DNA of 64,000 bases. It comes from Lactiplantibacillus xiangfangensis. Its GTDB lineage: Bacteria > Bacillota > Bacilli > Lactobacillales > Lactobacillaceae. Every line of letters starts with the position of its first letter. Positions within the stretch are counted from its first letter, which is position 1. The notes below the pieces were generated by a model. The model did not search any database. It was not told where the DNA came from and was given only the letters and a program-made list of their open reading frames with translations. Of the stretch, positions 1 to 9,401 are shown in pieces. Both the position numbers and the translations under genes were made by a program. The stretch lies in assembly GCF_001438845.1 (NCBI RefSeq), contig NZ_JQCL01000080.1, positions 72,061 to 136,060 of the forward strand. Reading direction: 5' to 3'.

Positions 1-86
1 CTTGGATCGCTACTATCAATATCAGTACAAATAATATTTGGGTCTTTAATTTGAAGCGTATCTTCGATAAAATGATTTTGGGACAT
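1..86 (-). CDS. ISL3-family transposase, N-terminal fragment cut by the window edge
   Basis: Only the first 28 codons are visible, read on the minus strand from an ATG at 84-86. The peptide begins MSQNHFIEDTLQIKDPNI, which resembles the start of ISL3/IS1165-type transposases of lactobacilli. A purine-rich stretch (GTGAG) lies a few bases upstream. The rest of the gene is outside the window, so its integrity cannot be judged. The family call is from memory of the N-terminus and from the hairpin-bearing end just upstream; another short minus-strand gene cannot be excluded. Confidence 0.55.
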   Translation of the reverse strand, partial: MSQNHFIEDTLQIKDPNIICTDIDSSDP

Positions 87-168
87 TTTTTCTCACTTGC
101 CTTTACTTTTACTTTGGTCGGTACGGGTGGTGCATTGAGGAGATTTGTCCTTTTATTTTACACAAAAA

Positions 169-215
169 TTGGGTGTTGATGGAAATCCATCAACACCCAA
201 TATTCTAGAGCCCAA
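169..215 (-). mobile_element. probable left end of the ISL3-type element with built-in hairpin
   Basis: A perfect 15-bp inverted repeat (169-183 with 186-200, 2-nt loop) lies between the outside flank and the transposase start. Read towards the transposase (minus strand) it is followed by a T-run (165-169), so it can act as a terminator shielding the transposase from outside transcription, as is known for several insertion sequences. The outer sequence GGGCTCTAGAATATTGGG (198-215 on the minus strand) is my guess for the terminal repeat; the other end is not visible. The same hairpin recurs at 48784-48823. Confidence 0.45.
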
Positions 216-478
216 ATTGCCTTTTGGCCCACGTTTCGACCATAGTAATAAGGAAAGCCATTCCAAAATAGTTGATATTTCTGAATGGCTTTGTGAATTT
301 TGTCTCACACGCTTTTTAATCATTGTGAAGATTAGCGCATTAAAGGCAGTTCTGCACCTGAAAATTCCGTATTTGCATGGCGTGTTGTTTGCAATTTACT
401 TTTAATATACGTTATGCTAATTAGGGTACAGTTTATTAAGTGAACTGAAAAAGCAGAAAAATGATTGGAGTGATGAGG
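216..478. promoter_or_regulatory. intergenic region with candidate opuC promoter
   Basis: This stretch has no convincing gene. A 10-bp inverted repeat (254-263 with 283-292, 19-nt loop) may be an old terminator. A promoter-like pair TTGCAA (389-394) and TATGCT (413-418) with an 18-nt spacer lies about 60 nt before opuCA and is the best candidate for its promoter. No clear operator was seen. Confidence 0.4.
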
Positions 479-1684
479 TTGTTTCTGACAATGGAACATT
501 TGAACAAGACGTATCCTGGTGGCAAAGTCGCCGTTGAAGATTTTAATCTAGAAATCGAAAAAGGTGAGTTTGTTTGTTTCATCGGGACTTCTGGTTCAGG
601 TAAAACGACGACCATGCGGATGATCAATCGGATGTTAAGTCAGACTTCCGGCACTATCAAGTTAAATGGCGAAGATATCAGCAAGATGGATCCGGTGAAA
701 TTACGCCGCCAAATTGGCTACGTAATTCAAAACATCGGGCTGATGCCGCACATGACGATTAGAGATAATATCACCTTAGTGCCGCGTTTACTTAAATGGC
801 CACAAGATAAGATGGACGAACGAGCCAAAGAAATGATTAAGCTAGTCGAATTACCAGAAGACTACTTAGACCGCTATCCATCCCAGTTATCTGGTGGGCA
901 ACAGCAACGGATCGGAGTTGTTCGGGCGTTAGCTGCGGACCAAGACTTAGTTTTAATGGATGAACCTTTTGGGGCTTTGGACCCAATTACTCGTGAAGCC
1001 TTACAAGACTTGGTCAAAGACTTGCAGGAACGTCTGGGCAAGACCTTCGTATTTGTGACCCATGATATGGATGAAGCGTTGAAGTTATCAACGCGGATCG
1101 TCATCATGGACGGTGGCGAAATCATGCAGGTTGATACGCCAGATGGTATTTTACGGCATCCCGCTAACGAATTCGTTGAGAACTTGATTGGGAAAGACCG
1201 GTTGATTCAAGCCCGGCCAAGTATCACGACCGTTGGGCAAGTTATGCTTAAAGACCCAATCGCAACGACCCCCGGCAAGTCTTTGACGGATGCGCTGCGG
1301 TTAATGCATGATAAGCGTGTTGACTCCCTGTTAGTGACTGACGAAGCGGGTATCTTAAAAGGTGTGATTGGCATTGAAGACGTGGATTACAACTTTAATT
1401 CCGCAACCAGTGTCAGTGACATCATGAAGAAGGACCTGTTCTATGTTCAGTCCAATTCGTTGATTCGTGACACCGTTGAACGCATTTTGAAACGGGGCTT
1501 GAAGAACATCCCCGTCGTTGATGACAATCACCGGCTAGTCGGAATCGTTACGCGGGCAACCTTGGTTGATATCGTGTACGATGCGCTCTGGGGTGACGAA
1601 GAGGCAGATGAAGAAACGAACAATATTCACCACGGGGAGGACGAAGACGCCGACTCCGCGAGTGCCAAGGGCGGTGAAGCCTAA
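479..1684 (+). CDS. opuCA: glycine betaine/carnitine/choline ABC importer, ATP-binding subunit OpuCA
   Basis: This is the ATPase of a QAT-family osmoprotectant importer, energising uptake of compatible solutes at the inner face of the membrane. The sequence shows Walker A (GTSGSGKTT), the Q-loop, the ABC signature LSGGQQQR, Walker [14 protein letters not shown] and the H-loop VTHD, followed by two CBS domains in about residues 250-375. In related importers the CBS pair senses ionic strength, which I infer here. A TTG start at 479 is preferred because GGAG at 466-469 is well spaced and the N-terminus then matches OpuCA length; an ATG at 461 or 491 is possible. The gene overlaps opuCB by 1 nt. 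It has about 401 residues and an acidic tail. Confidence 0.9.
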   Translation: MFLTMEHLNKTYPGGKVAVEDFNLEIEKGEFVCFIGTSGSGKTTTMRMINRMLSQTSGTIKLNGEDISKMDPVKLRRQIGYVIQNIGLMPHMTIRDNITLVPRLLKWPQDKMDERAKEMIKLVELPEDYLDRYPSQLSGGQQQRIGVVRALAADQDLVLMDEPFGALDPITREALQDLVKDLQERLGKTFVFVTHDMDEALKLSTRIVIMDGGEIMQVDTPDGILRHPANEFVENLIGKDRLIQARPSITTVGQVMLKDPIATTPGKSLTDALRLMHDKRVDSLLVTDEAGILKGVIGIEDVDYNFNSATSVSDIMKKDLFYVQSNSLIRDTVERILKRGLKNIPVVDDNHRLVGIVTRATLVDIVYDALWGDEEADEETNNIHHGEDEDADSASAKGGEA

Positions 1685-2316
1685 TGATGAGTTTCTTACA
1701 AACTTACGGGGCCCAGCTGCTAGTTAAAACTTGGCAACACTTGTACATTTCGGCTTTTGCGCTGTTACTTGGCGTGATCGTCGCGGTGCCCATCGGGGTC
1801 TTGTTGACCCGTGCAAATGGGACCGTGGCTAACGTGGTGATGTCGATTGCCAGTATGCTACAGACGATTCCCGCAATGGCGCTCTTAGCGTTGATGATTC
1901 CGTTCTTTGGGATTGGGAAGATTCCGGCAATCGTGGCGTTGTTCATTTATTCGCTATTGCCAATTTTGCGCAATACCTACTTAGGGATGAAAGATGTCGA
2001 ACCGGCGCTGATTGATGCCGCTAAGGGAATGGGTATGACGAGTGGTCAGTCGATCATTAAAGTCGAAGTACCCATGGCTGCCCCGGTTATCATGTCTGGG
2101 ATTCGGTTATCAGCAACGTACGTGATTGCTTGGGCCGCATTAGCTTCCTATATCGGTGCTGGTGGTCTTGGGGACTTTATTTTCAATGGTTTAAACCTTT
2201 ACCGAACTGACCTGATTTTAGGTGGGTCAATTCCAGTTATCATCCTAGCCCTCGTTGTGGATTGGTTACTCGGCAAGCTCGAAGCCGCTGTTACCCCACG
2301 GACAACACAGGCGTAA
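1684..2316 (+). CDS. opuCB: osmoprotectant ABC importer, permease subunit OpuCB
   Basis: This is one of two homologous permeases that form the transmembrane channel of the betaine/carnitine/choline importer. The 210-residue protein has five to six hydrophobic segments and the cytoplasmic EAA-type loop (around [12 protein letters not shown]) that docks on the ATPase. It overlaps the end of opuCA by 1 nt and precedes the binding protein, so the operon is transcribed as one unit. OpuCD, two genes downstream, is its paralogue with the same DxGKGMGMT loop. Confidence 0.9.
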   Translation: MMSFLQTYGAQLLVKTWQHLYISAFALLLGVIVAVPIGVLLTRANGTVANVVMSIASMLQTIPAMALLALMIPFFGIGKIPAIVALFIYSLLPILRNTYLGMKDVEPALIDAAKGMGMTSGQSIIKVEVPMAAPVIMSGIRLSATYVIAWAALASYIGAGGLGDFIFNGLNLYRTDLILGGSIPVIILALVVDWLLGKLEAAVTPRTTQA

Positions 2317-2329
2317 GGGGGATAACGAG

Positions 2330-3265
2330 ATGAGAAAATTTAAAAAATGGATTTTAGGCATCATCGCGACGGTTGCTAGTGGTGTTTTATTAGCTGGTTG
2401 TGGTTTTCCCGGTTTATCGGGATCGTCTTCTGACACGGTTCGAATTGCCTCACAAAATACGACGGAACAACAAATTATGGCGTACGTGATTCAGGATATG
2501 ATTCAGCACTATTCTAAACTGAACACGACGATCATTAATAACTTGGGTTCTGGGACGGTTAGTTTCAACGCTTTGAAAAATAACCAAGCCGATATTTCAT
2601 CGATTCGTTTTACCGGGACCGATTTAACGACCATCTTAGGTGAAACGGCCGATCGGGGCAACGTGAAGGCGACCGATGATAAGGTTCGCTCACAGTTTAA
2701 TTCGAAGTACCACATGACGTACTTCCCATCCTATGGGTTTGCCGATACGTACGCGTTTATGGTGACCCAAAAGACGGCTAAGAAGTACCATTTGAATTCA
2801 ATTAGTGATATGAAAAAAGTCGCTTCTAAGTTAACAGTTGGGTTGGACCAAACTTGGCTGGAACGGAAGGGTGACGGTTACGACGACTTCCAGAAGTTGT
2901 ACGGCTATAAATTTGGGAATACTTACCCGATGCAAATTGGGCTAGTTTACGACGCGTTGGAATCTGGTAAGATGGATGCCATTTTAGGTTATTCGACGGA
3001 TGGTCGGATTGGCAGTTACGATCTTAAAATCTTGAAAGATGATCGTAACTTTTTCCCACCGTATAATGCCAGTGCCGTTGCAACGAATAAAGTCCTAAAG
3101 GAACACCCACAATTGAAGCCAATTTTGAGTCGTTTGAACGGTAAAATCGATTTGAAGACGATGCAAAACTTAAACTACAAGGTGGATAACAACTTGGTTG
3201 AACCAGAAGTGGTCGCTAAGCAATTCCTAGAACAACATAACTACTTTGAAGGGAGTGACAAGTAA
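2330..3265 (+). CDS. opuCC: osmoprotectant-binding lipoprotein OpuCC
   Basis: This is the substrate-binding lipoprotein that captures betaine-like solutes outside the cell and delivers them to OpuCB/OpuCD. The ATG at 2330 is chosen because a GGGGGA ribosome-binding site lies just upstream and the protein then begins with a proper lipoprotein signal peptide: charged MRKFKKW, a hydrophobic core and the lipobox LLAGC. The 311-residue protein has the OpuAC-type fold (PF04069 family by recognition), with several tyrosines and phenylalanines that could form the aromatic cage for quaternary ammonium. It overlaps opuCD by 1 nt. Confidence 0.9.
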   Translation: MRKFKKWILGIIATVASGVLLAGCGFPGLSGSSSDTVRIASQNTTEQQIMAYVIQDMIQHYSKLNTTIINNLGSGTVSFNALKNNQADISSIRFTGTDLTTILGETADRGNVKATDDKVRSQFNSKYHMTYFPSYGFADTYAFMVTQKTAKKYHLNSISDMKKVASKLTVGLDQTWLERKGDGYDDFQKLYGYKFGNTYPMQIGLVYDALESGKMDAILGYSTDGRIGSYDLKILKDDRNFFPPYNASAVATNKVLKEHPQLKPILSRLNGKIDLKTMQNLNYKVDNNLVEPEVVAKQFLEQHNYFEGSDK

Positions 3266-3918
3266 TGGCACACATGAATTTGCTGCAACAATTGGGGTAT
3301 TACTACCAACAAAACGGTGCGTACGTGCTTAGCCAATTTACCCGTCATTTTCTAATTTCAATTTATGGGGTGTTGTTTGCGGCCATTATCGGAATTCCGA
3401 TTGGGATTTTTATTGCGCATCATAGTAAGTTGAGTGCGGAGGTTATTGCCATCGCCAACGTGATTCAAACGGTGCCATCGTTAGCGATGCTGTCGATTAT
3501 CATGATTGGGTTAGGCTTAGGTGTCAACACCGTGATTGTCACGGTCTTCCTATATGCTTTACTCCCAATTATCAAGAACACCTACACGGGGATGCGAAAC
3601 GTTAGTCCTAGCATTCTTGATTCTGGTAAGGGGATGGGGATGACTCGCTGGCAGATTCTGCGCATGGTCGAGTTACCACTCTCACTATCAGTAATCATGG
3701 CTGGGTTGCGGAACGCGCTCGTGTTAGCAATTGGGATCACGGCGATTGGGACCTTCGTTGGTGCCGGTGGCTTAGGAGACATCATCATTCGGGGTACTAA
3801 CGCCACGAATGGTGGGGCCATTATCTTAGCCGGGGCATTACCAACGGCCTTGATGGCGATTATTTCCGACACGGTCTTAGCTTGGATTGAAAAGCGGGCC
3901 GATCCAACTCAAAAGTAA
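3265..3918 (+). CDS. opuCD: osmoprotectant ABC importer, permease subunit OpuCD
   Basis: This is the second permease of the importer, 217 residues, multi-pass, with the EAA-like loop DSGKGMGMTRWQ. It is paralogous to OpuCB. The start ATG overlaps the opuCC stop by 1 nt and follows GGGAGTGA. It is the last gene of the operon; a long hairpin with a U-run follows at once. The four-gene order ATPase-permease-lipoprotein-permease is that of Bacillus and Listeria opuC. Confidence 0.9.
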   Translation: MAHMNLLQQLGYYYQQNGAYVLSQFTRHFLISIYGVLFAAIIGIPIGIFIAHHSKLSAEVIAIANVIQTVPSLAMLSIIMIGLGLGVNTVIVTVFLYALLPIIKNTYTGMRNVSPSILDSGKGMGMTRWQILRMVELPLSLSVIMAGLRNALVLAIGITAIGTFVGAGGLGDIIIRGTNATNGGAIILAGALPTALMAIISDTVLAWIEKRADPTQK

Positions 3919-3925
3919 GGTAAAC

Positions 3926-4000
3926 AAAAAGATTGATTTACAGGTCACCCACCGTACTCATTCAGGGAAGTAGGGTCGGGCTGTAACATCAATCTTTTTA
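3926..4000 (+). terminator. terminator of opuC operon
   Basis: Arms AAAAAGATTGAT (3926-3937) and ATCAATCTTTTT (3988-3999) are perfectly complementary, with further pairing of TTACAG with CTGTAA inside the loop. The run of T at the distal arm fits an intrinsic terminator right after opuCD. Confidence 0.7.
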
Positions 4001-4079
4001 ATTTGCGGTTAAAACACTTCAACCAATATGCAAGGTTGTATTAGCTGAAATTTCATCTTTAACCGCAAGTAATTTAGTT

Positions 4080-4424
4080 TTAATTAAGTGGTGCGCGTTT
4101 AATATAGCGAATCATCGTTGGTTCAATCAGGTGCGTGACGTGTTGGTGACGGTTGACTAAGACTAACTGGCCACTTGCCAGAGTTTTGAGCACCCCGTGA
4201 ATGTTATAGGGATGCGTCTCCGTTAGGCTGGGTTGCATCTGTAACATAATCCGGTAGTGTTGGGTCTGAGCTTGTTTTAAGAACAAATCCCGCTGGAAAG
4301 CCGGCATCGTTGGCAGTAACGGCGCAACGATGGTCGGGGCAGCGATGAAGTCGTCCATAAATTGACGGTAGGAAGCTTGTAAATTTTTGGAAATTAATTT
4401 TAAATTAGATTGTTGATTTTGCAT
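4080..4424 (-). CDS. small orphan protein under a LexA-type promoter
   Basis: I do not recognise this 114-residue soluble protein. It has no membrane segment or signal peptide. The N-terminal half is helical (NLKLISKNLQASYRQFMDDF), and the C-terminal half ends in a short beta-rich stretch around GQLVLVNRHQHVTHL. That tail weakly recalls YolD-like proteins, which accompany error-prone polymerases, but the similarity is not convincing. The ATG at 4424 is chosen because GAGGTGG sits 5 nt upstream; an upstream ATG at 4442 has no such site. Its promoter carries a DinR/LexA box in the spacer, so it is very probably induced by DNA damage. It is divergent from gmk. Confidence 0.7.
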   Translation of the reverse strand: MQNQQSNLKLISKNLQASYRQFMDDFIAAPTIVAPLLPTMPAFQRDLFLKQAQTQHYRIMLQMQPSLTETHPYNIHGVLKTLASGQLVLVNRHQHVTHLIEPTMIRYIKRAPLN

Positions 4425-4456
4425 GTTGGCCACCTCGAACATTTGTTTGTGTTTTT

Positions 4457-4485
4457 ATTATACGAACAAGCGTTCTAAAATGCAA
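4457..4485 (-). promoter_or_regulatory. SOS promoter: TTGCAT-17 nt-TATAAT with LexA/DinR box in the spacer
   Basis: On the minus strand the -35 TTGCAT is at 4480-4485 and the -10 TATAAT at 4457-4462, with a 17-nt spacer. The palindrome CGAACAAGCGTTCT (plus strand, 4463-4476) fills the spacer and fits the Gram-positive LexA (DinR) consensus CGAAC-N4-GTTCG at 9 of 10 half-site bases. A repressor bound here would block RNA polymerase directly. Confidence 0.8.
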
Positions 4486-4613
4486 GCAATAAATGACCAA
4501 AAAATTAGATTGGCAGATGTTAATCCGCGCAATCGCTTGATAAGACTTGCAATCTAGGCTCAAAAAGTGCAAAATAATCTTTAAAACATATTTAATAAGG
4601 GGAATTTGCGATC

Positions 4614-5234
4614 ATGGCGAAACAAGGCATGTTAATCGTCTTATCAGGTCCTTCGGGCGTTGGCAAGGGTACCGTCCGGAAGGAAATCTTTGACTCAGAT
4701 GATAACGATTTTCAATATTCAGTCTCGATGACGACTCGGAAAATGCGTCCGGGTGAAGTTGATGGAAAGGACTACTATTTTGTCTCCAAAGATGAATTCG
4801 AGGATGAAATTAACAGCGGCGGTATGCTTGAATATGCCAAGTATGTTGACAATTACTATGGAACGCCCTTAAAATATATCAAGCAGTCTTTGGCCGCCGG
4901 TAAGGACGTTTTCCTAGAAATCGAAGTTAACGGTGCCATGCAAGTTCGCGAAAAAATGCCTGACGGTGTCTTTATTTTCTTGACACCACCCGATTTAATG
5001 GAACTCAAACACCGGATTATTGGCCGGGGCACGGATGACATGAGTGTCATCAATAAGCGGATGGCCAAAGCCGTCGATGAAATCAAGATGATGCGCAACT
5101 ATGATTACGCGGTAATCAACGACGAAGTGCCGTTGGCTGCAGCGCGGATCAAAGCGATTATCAAGAGCGAACGTTACAGTGTGAAGCGGGTCATGCCCGA
5201 GTATGAAGAAATGTTAGGAGATGCGGAATCATGA
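4614..5234 (+). CDS. gmk: guanylate kinase
   Basis: The enzyme phosphorylates GMP to GDP with ATP in the cytoplasm, serving nucleotide supply and linked to (p)ppGpp control. The 206-residue protein has the P-loop GPSGVGKGT at residues 11-19, the GMP-binding region with [20 protein letters not shown], and the RxxGRGTDD lid. AAGGGG upstream sets the start. It overlaps rpoZ by 4 nt (ATGA), the conserved gmk-rpoZ pair. Confidence 0.96.
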   Translation: MAKQGMLIVLSGPSGVGKGTVRKEIFDSDDNDFQYSVSMTTRKMRPGEVDGKDYYFVSKDEFEDEINSGGMLEYAKYVDNYYGTPLKYIKQSLAAGKDVFLEIEVNGAMQVREKMPDGVFIFLTPPDLMELKHRIIGRGTDDMSVINKRMAKAVDEIKMMRNYDYAVINDEVPLAAARIKAIIKSERYSVKRVMPEYEEMLGDAES

Positions 5235-5443
5235 TCTTATATCCATCAGTTGATGACTTGTTGAAACAGGTTAATTCACGTTACTCATTGATTATGTTAG
5301 CTAGCAAGCGGGCCCATGAATTAGATGCTGGGGCAACCCCAATGCTTAACGAATATAAGTCCGTTAAGACGATTGGTCGGGCCTTAGAAGAAATCGCTGC
5401 CGGCGATTTAATGATCGACCCCGACGAAACTGACGAAAACTAG
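5231..5443 (+). CDS. rpoZ: RNA polymerase omega subunit
   Basis: This 70-residue subunit assists folding and stability of RNA polymerase beta'. It has the typical omega start ([20 protein letters not shown]), the conserved ASKRAHEL segment and an acidic C-terminus. It overlaps the end of gmk by 4 nt, implying translational coupling, and is followed by a strong hairpin, so gmk-rpoZ forms a two-gene unit. Confidence 0.95.
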   Translation: MILYPSVDDLLKQVNSRYSLIMLASKRAHELDAGATPMLNEYKSVKTIGRALEEIAAGDLMIDPDETDEN

Positions 5444-5497
5444 TTCCGCTAAATTAGCTGCGTAACCGGTATGGTTATTGTGGCGAGTATCATAAAG

Positions 5498-5540
5498 AAA
5501 TCCCTAGTTGGTCTGCAAAATGGCCAGCTAGGGATTTTTA
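5498..5540 (+). terminator. terminator after gmk-rpoZ
   Basis: Arms AAATCCCTAGTTGG (5498-5511) and CCAGCTAGGGATTT (5524-5537) pair with one G-U and are followed by T residues. An extended -10-like sequence TGATACAAT lies at 5585-5593 and may start the coaBC transcript. Confidence 0.75.
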
Positions 5541-5698
5541 GTTTGACTGCCGGCGGCTTTGAACTACAACTCTGATGTAATTCTTGATACAATTAAACCA
5601 TGTGTAGTTGCGACTACTAACGTCGTAATGAAAAACGGTTTTATAAATTTGAAAGTTTGGCTGGGAGTTTCGAGTTCGGCCACAAAGGACGTGAAATA

Positions 5699-6922
5699 GT
5701 GGATATTTGGAATAAACGGCACGTGACGGTAGTGATCAGTGGTGGGATTGCCAGCTATAAGGCGTTGCTATTGATTCGGCAATTGATGAAACGGGGCGCG
5801 ACGGTTCGCGTCGCAATGACGGCCCACGCGGCGGAGTTTGTGACGCCATTGACGTTTCAGACCCTCACCCAACAACCGGTCGTACTAGATGAATTCACCG
5901 CCACCGATCCTAAATACGTGGTCCACGTCGCCTTAGCTGATTGGACGGAGACCATGATTATGGTGCCGGCGACGGCTAACCTAATTGCCAAAGTCGCTAA
6001 TGGGATTGCGGATGACGCCGCAACGACGACGATTCTTGCAACCACCGCACCTAAGTTTGTGATTCCAGCGATGAATTCGCACATGTATGCCAATCCAGCG
6101 GCACAACGAAACTTAAACCAGTTAGTTGCGGACGGCCTGCACGTTTTGACACCGGCGACGGGGATGCTTGCGGAAGGTTACAGCGGCAAAGGGCGGTTAC
6201 CTGAACCGGACGTCATCATCGACTGGTTAACGGATCAGTTGACCCAGCTAACGCCTAACTTACCGTTAGCGCACCAGCACGTGCTGGTGACAGCGGGCGG
6301 AACGCGTGAAGCCATCGATCCGGTTCGATACATTTCAAACCGGTCTTCCGGTAAGATGGGTTACGCGGTTGCCCAGGTCGCACGTGAAATGGGGGCTGAT
6401 GTAACCTTAATCAGTGCAACGGATCAGCTCCCCGTTCCGGTGGGCGTTCACCTGGTTAAAGTGGCTTCGGCCGCTGAGTTGTTGACGGCCGTGAACGCGG
6501 CGTTTCCAACGACGAACCTGTTGGTCATGGCGGCGGCTGTCTCTGATTATCGTCCAGTTCAGTCCGCTGATCAAAAGATTAAGAAACCGGCCGATCACGG
6601 TGACCTGACGCTCCAATTAACGGAGACGCCCGATATTTTGAAACAACTAGCGCCGCAAAAGACGAGCCAGTACGTGGTCGGTTTTGCGGCCGAAACCCAG
6701 CACCTGCTGACGAATGCGCAACGCAAATTAACGCAGAAACGGTTAGATCTGTTGGTCGCTAACGACGTTTCGAAACCTGGCGTTGGATTTAACGGTGACA
6801 CGAATCAGGTCACGCTATTGCGTCCAAACCAAGAACCCGTGAAAACGGCGTTATTATCAAAAATTGAAATTGCTCGGACCATTTTGACGACTGCGGTGGC
6901 CGGTGGTGCGGTGAAAGCATAG
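5699..6922 (+). CDS. coaBC: bifunctional phosphopantothenoylcysteine decarboxylase/synthetase CoaBC
   Basis: CoaBC joins cysteine to 4'-phosphopantothenate and decarboxylates the product in coenzyme A synthesis. The N-terminal flavin half shows GGIASYKA, the substrate motif PAMNSHMY and the GKGRLPEP loop. The C-terminal CoaB half shows VTAGGTREAIDPVRYISNRS and the lysine motif KIKK. The GTG at 5699 is chosen because AAAGGACG lies about 9 nt upstream and the protein (407 residues) then has the usual length; an upstream in-frame start would add 14 atypical residues. It is followed 22 nt later by priA. Confidence 0.92.
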   Translation: MDIWNKRHVTVVISGGIASYKALLLIRQLMKRGATVRVAMTAHAAEFVTPLTFQTLTQQPVVLDEFTATDPKYVVHVALADWTETMIMVPATANLIAKVANGIADDAATTTILATTAPKFVIPAMNSHMYANPAAQRNLNQLVADGLHVLTPATGMLAEGYSGKGRLPEPDVIIDWLTDQLTQLTPNLPLAHQHVLVTAGGTREAIDPVRYISNRSSGKMGYAVAQVAREMGADVTLISATDQLPVPVGVHLVKVASAAELLTAVNAAFPTTNLLVMAAAVSDYRPVQSADQKIKKPADHGDLTLQLTETPDILKQLAPQKTSQYVVGFAAETQHLLTNAQRKLTQKRLDLLVANDVSKPGVGFNGDTNQVTLLRPNQEPVKTALLSKIEIARTILTTAVAGGAVKA

Positions 6923-6944
6923 GTTATTAGAGAGGAAGACGAGT

Positions 6945-9362
6945 GTGGCACAAATTGCCCAAGTTTTAGTCGATGTGCCGACGATGCAGACGAATCGGCC
7001 GTATAGTTATCAGATCCCAGTGGCTTGGCAATCACAAGTCACACCTGGCATGCGGGTCGTTGTGCCCTTTGGCCGTGGCAAGCGTCGGGTCCAAGGGTTC
7101 GTTTTAAAATTAGATGAAACGACTAACTATGACGGTGACTTAAAGGCCATCGATGCGGTGGTTGATCTCGCTCCAGTTTTAAATCACGAAGCCTTAGAAA
7201 TGACAGAATGGTTAGCGGAAAGTACGTTTTCATTCCGAATCACTTGTGCCCAGACGATGCTCCCGGCCGTGATGCGTGCGAAGTATGAAAAGCAGTTACG
7301 CGTGACCGCTCAAACGACGAGCACCGTTCAGCAGACGGTCTTCAAAGACCAAACGGAAGTGCCGTTTGACGACGTTGCGACGACGCCCAAAGCGGTGAGT
7401 GATTTATTGCGGCTACAAGCCGACGGACAAGTTGACGTTTATTATCACGTTAAAAATCAGGCCCGCCGCAAAACCCAACTGGCCGTTAAACCGCTCCTGA
7501 CGTCGAGTGAGTTCACTGAAGCGGAAACCGATGTCCGAGCGGGGGCGACCCAACAGTTAGCGTTACTGAAAGGCTTAGCAACGTTAAACGGGGAAGTACT
7601 CGCACAGAAGGCCTTTACCGAACGCTTTGGTGTCAGTGAAGCAACCATTCGAGTGGGAGCTAAAAAGGGTTGGTTAGAAAAAGTTGCCGTGGAGGTCTAC
7701 CGGGACCCCTATGCAACAAGTAATATTAAGCCAACTAAACCGTTAAAATTAAATGATGAACAACAAGTCGCCGTCGATCAGATCGTCACGGCGATTGAAG
7801 CACCGAAAACGACGACCTTTCTACTAGAAGGCGTCACGGGTAGTGGGAAGACCGAGGTTTACTTACAAGCCATGGCAGCCGCCCTAGCACAAGGCAAGAC
7901 GGCCTTAATGCTGGTGCCTGAAATTTCGCTAACGCCACAGATGGTCAACCGGGTGAAGGGCCGCTTCGGTAAAGCCGTTGCGGTACTGCACAGTGGCTTG
8001 TCCAGTGGTGAAAAGTACGACGAGTGGCGACGCATTCAGCGTGGTGAAGCGCAAGTCGTTGTGGGCGCCCGCTCAGCGGTATTTGCCCCACTTAAGAACC
8101 TGGGTCTAATCGTCATGGATGAGGAACATGAAAGTACTTATAAACAAGACGATGCGCCACGCTACCACGCGCGCCAAGTCGCGTTGTGGCGGAGCCGTTA
8201 CCATAATTGCCCGGTCGTTTTAGGCTCAGCGACTCCATCCTTGGAGACCCGGGCCCGGGCCGAAAAGGGTGTTTATCAGCGGTTAGTACTAGCTGACCGG
8301 GTCAACCGGCGGCCCATGCCGAGTGTGTCGATCATTGATATGAAAAAAGAAATGCAGCAACACGCTGAGAGTAACTTTTCAGCGCCATTACTAGTTGCGT
8401 TACAGGACCGCTTGGACCGACACGAACAGAGTGTGTTAATGTTAAACCGACGGGGTTACTCGTCATTTGTGCTCTGTCGTGACTGTGGGTTTGTCTTAAA
8501 ATGTCCTAATTGTGATATTTCATTGACATTGCACATGGATACGCACACGATGAAGTGTCATTACTGTGGTCATGAAGAAGCCATTCCCCGGGTATGTCCG
8601 AACTGTCACAGTCGGCAAATTCGGTATTACGGGACCGGGACTGAAAAGGTTGAAGAAGAGTTACGCGATTTGTTACCGGACGCCCGTATTATTCGAATGG
8701 ATAATGATACGACGCGTAAGAAGGGCGCACACGCGAAATTGTTAGCGCAATTTGGCAGTGGCGAGGCCGATATTTTAATTGGGACACAAATGATTGCGAA
8801 GGGGTTAGATTTTCCTAACGTGACCCTCGTTGGCGTACTTAACGCGGATACCGCCCTCGGATTACCTGATTTTCGGGCAAGTGAGCGCACCTTCCAATTG
8901 TTAACGCAGGTTAGCGGTCGGGCTGGCCGGGCTGAAAAGACGGGGCACGTCTATATTCAGACGTTTAATCCGGATCATTACGCGATTCGATTTGCCAAGC
9001 ACCACGATTACGAAGGCTTTTTCAAGTATGAGATGCGGATGCGGCATCAGGGCGGTTACCCGCCGTACTACTTCACGGTCCAAATTACGGCGAGTGATTT
9101 AGACGAGGCGGTTGCTGCTAAGCGGATGTACCAGCTCTTACAGTGGTTACGGCCACGGTTAGCGCCCAATACGATCATTTTGGGACCGACGCCCAAGCCG
9201 ATTGCCCGTGTCAACCGGCGCTATTATTATCAAATTGTGATTAAATATAAGCAGGAACCTAATTTAAAGCAGACTTTGACGACCTTACTGCACGAAACGC
9301 AAGTTCAGCAGCGTCAAGGTCTCCAGATTGGCATCGACGTGGAGCCATTACACTTCATGTAA
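6945..9362 (+). CDS. priA: primosomal replication restart helicase PriA
   Basis: PriA is a 3'-5' superfamily 2 helicase that recognises collapsed forks and reloads the replicative helicase. The 805-residue protein has an N-terminal DNA-binding region, Walker A GVTGSGKTEVY, the DEEH Walker B box, and a cysteine-rich zinc module with paired CxxC motifs (CRDC, CPNC, CHYC, CPNC) around residues 505-545, then the C-terminal helicase lobe with QVSGRAGR. It uses a GTG start at 6945 after AGAGGAAG. It is longer than E. coli PriA, as in other lactobacilli. Confidence 0.95.
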   Translation: MAQIAQVLVDVPTMQTNRPYSYQIPVAWQSQVTPGMRVVVPFGRGKRRVQGFVLKLDETTNYDGDLKAIDAVVDLAPVLNHEALEMTEWLAESTFSFRITCAQTMLPAVMRAKYEKQLRVTAQTTSTVQQTVFKDQTEVPFDDVATTPKAVSDLLRLQADGQVDVYYHVKNQARRKTQLAVKPLLTSSEFTEAETDVRAGATQQLALLKGLATLNGEVLAQKAFTERFGVSEATIRVGAKKGWLEKVAVEVYRDPYATSNIKPTKPLKLNDEQQVAVDQIVTAIEAPKTTTFLLEGVTGSGKTEVYLQAMAAALAQGKTALMLVPEISLTPQMVNRVKGRFGKAVAVLHSGLSSGEKYDEWRRIQRGEAQVVVGARSAVFAPLKNLGLIVMDEEHESTYKQDDAPRYHARQVALWRSRYHNCPVVLGSATPSLETRARAEKGVYQRLVLADRVNRRPMPSVSIIDMKKEMQQHAESNFSAPLLVALQDRLDRHEQSVLMLNRRGYSSFVLCRDCGFVLKCPNCDISLTLHMDTHTMKCHYCGHEEAIPRVCPNCHSRQIRYYGTGTEKVEEELRDLLPDARIIRMDNDTTRKKGAHAKLLAQFGSGEADILIGTQMIAKGLDFPNVTLVGVLNADTALGLPDFRASERTFQLLTQVSGRAGRAEKTGHVYIQTFNPDHYAIRFAKHHDYEGFFKYEMRMRHQGGYPPYYFTVQITASDLDEAVAAKRMYQLLQWLRPRLAPNTIILGPTPKPIARVNRRYYYQIVIKYKQEPNLKQTLTTLLHETQVQQRQGLQIGIDVEPLHFM

Positions 9363-9401
9363 CGGGTGCCGTTATTTTGGAACGTACGGAGGAATAATTT
9401 A

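Noticed and set aside
145-405. 86-codon plus-strand open frame over the IS end
   Set aside because: It reads through the perfect hairpin of the IS end, has no ribosome-binding site and an implausible composition.
4003-4068. Inverted repeat TTGCGGTTAAA/TTTAACCGCAA as terminator of the SOS gene
   Set aside because: The loop is about 44 nt and no U-run follows; it is too weak for an intrinsic terminator call.
4080-4424. Toxin-antitoxin module
   Set aside because: Only one small gene is present; its promoter shows LexA, not autoregulatory, features.
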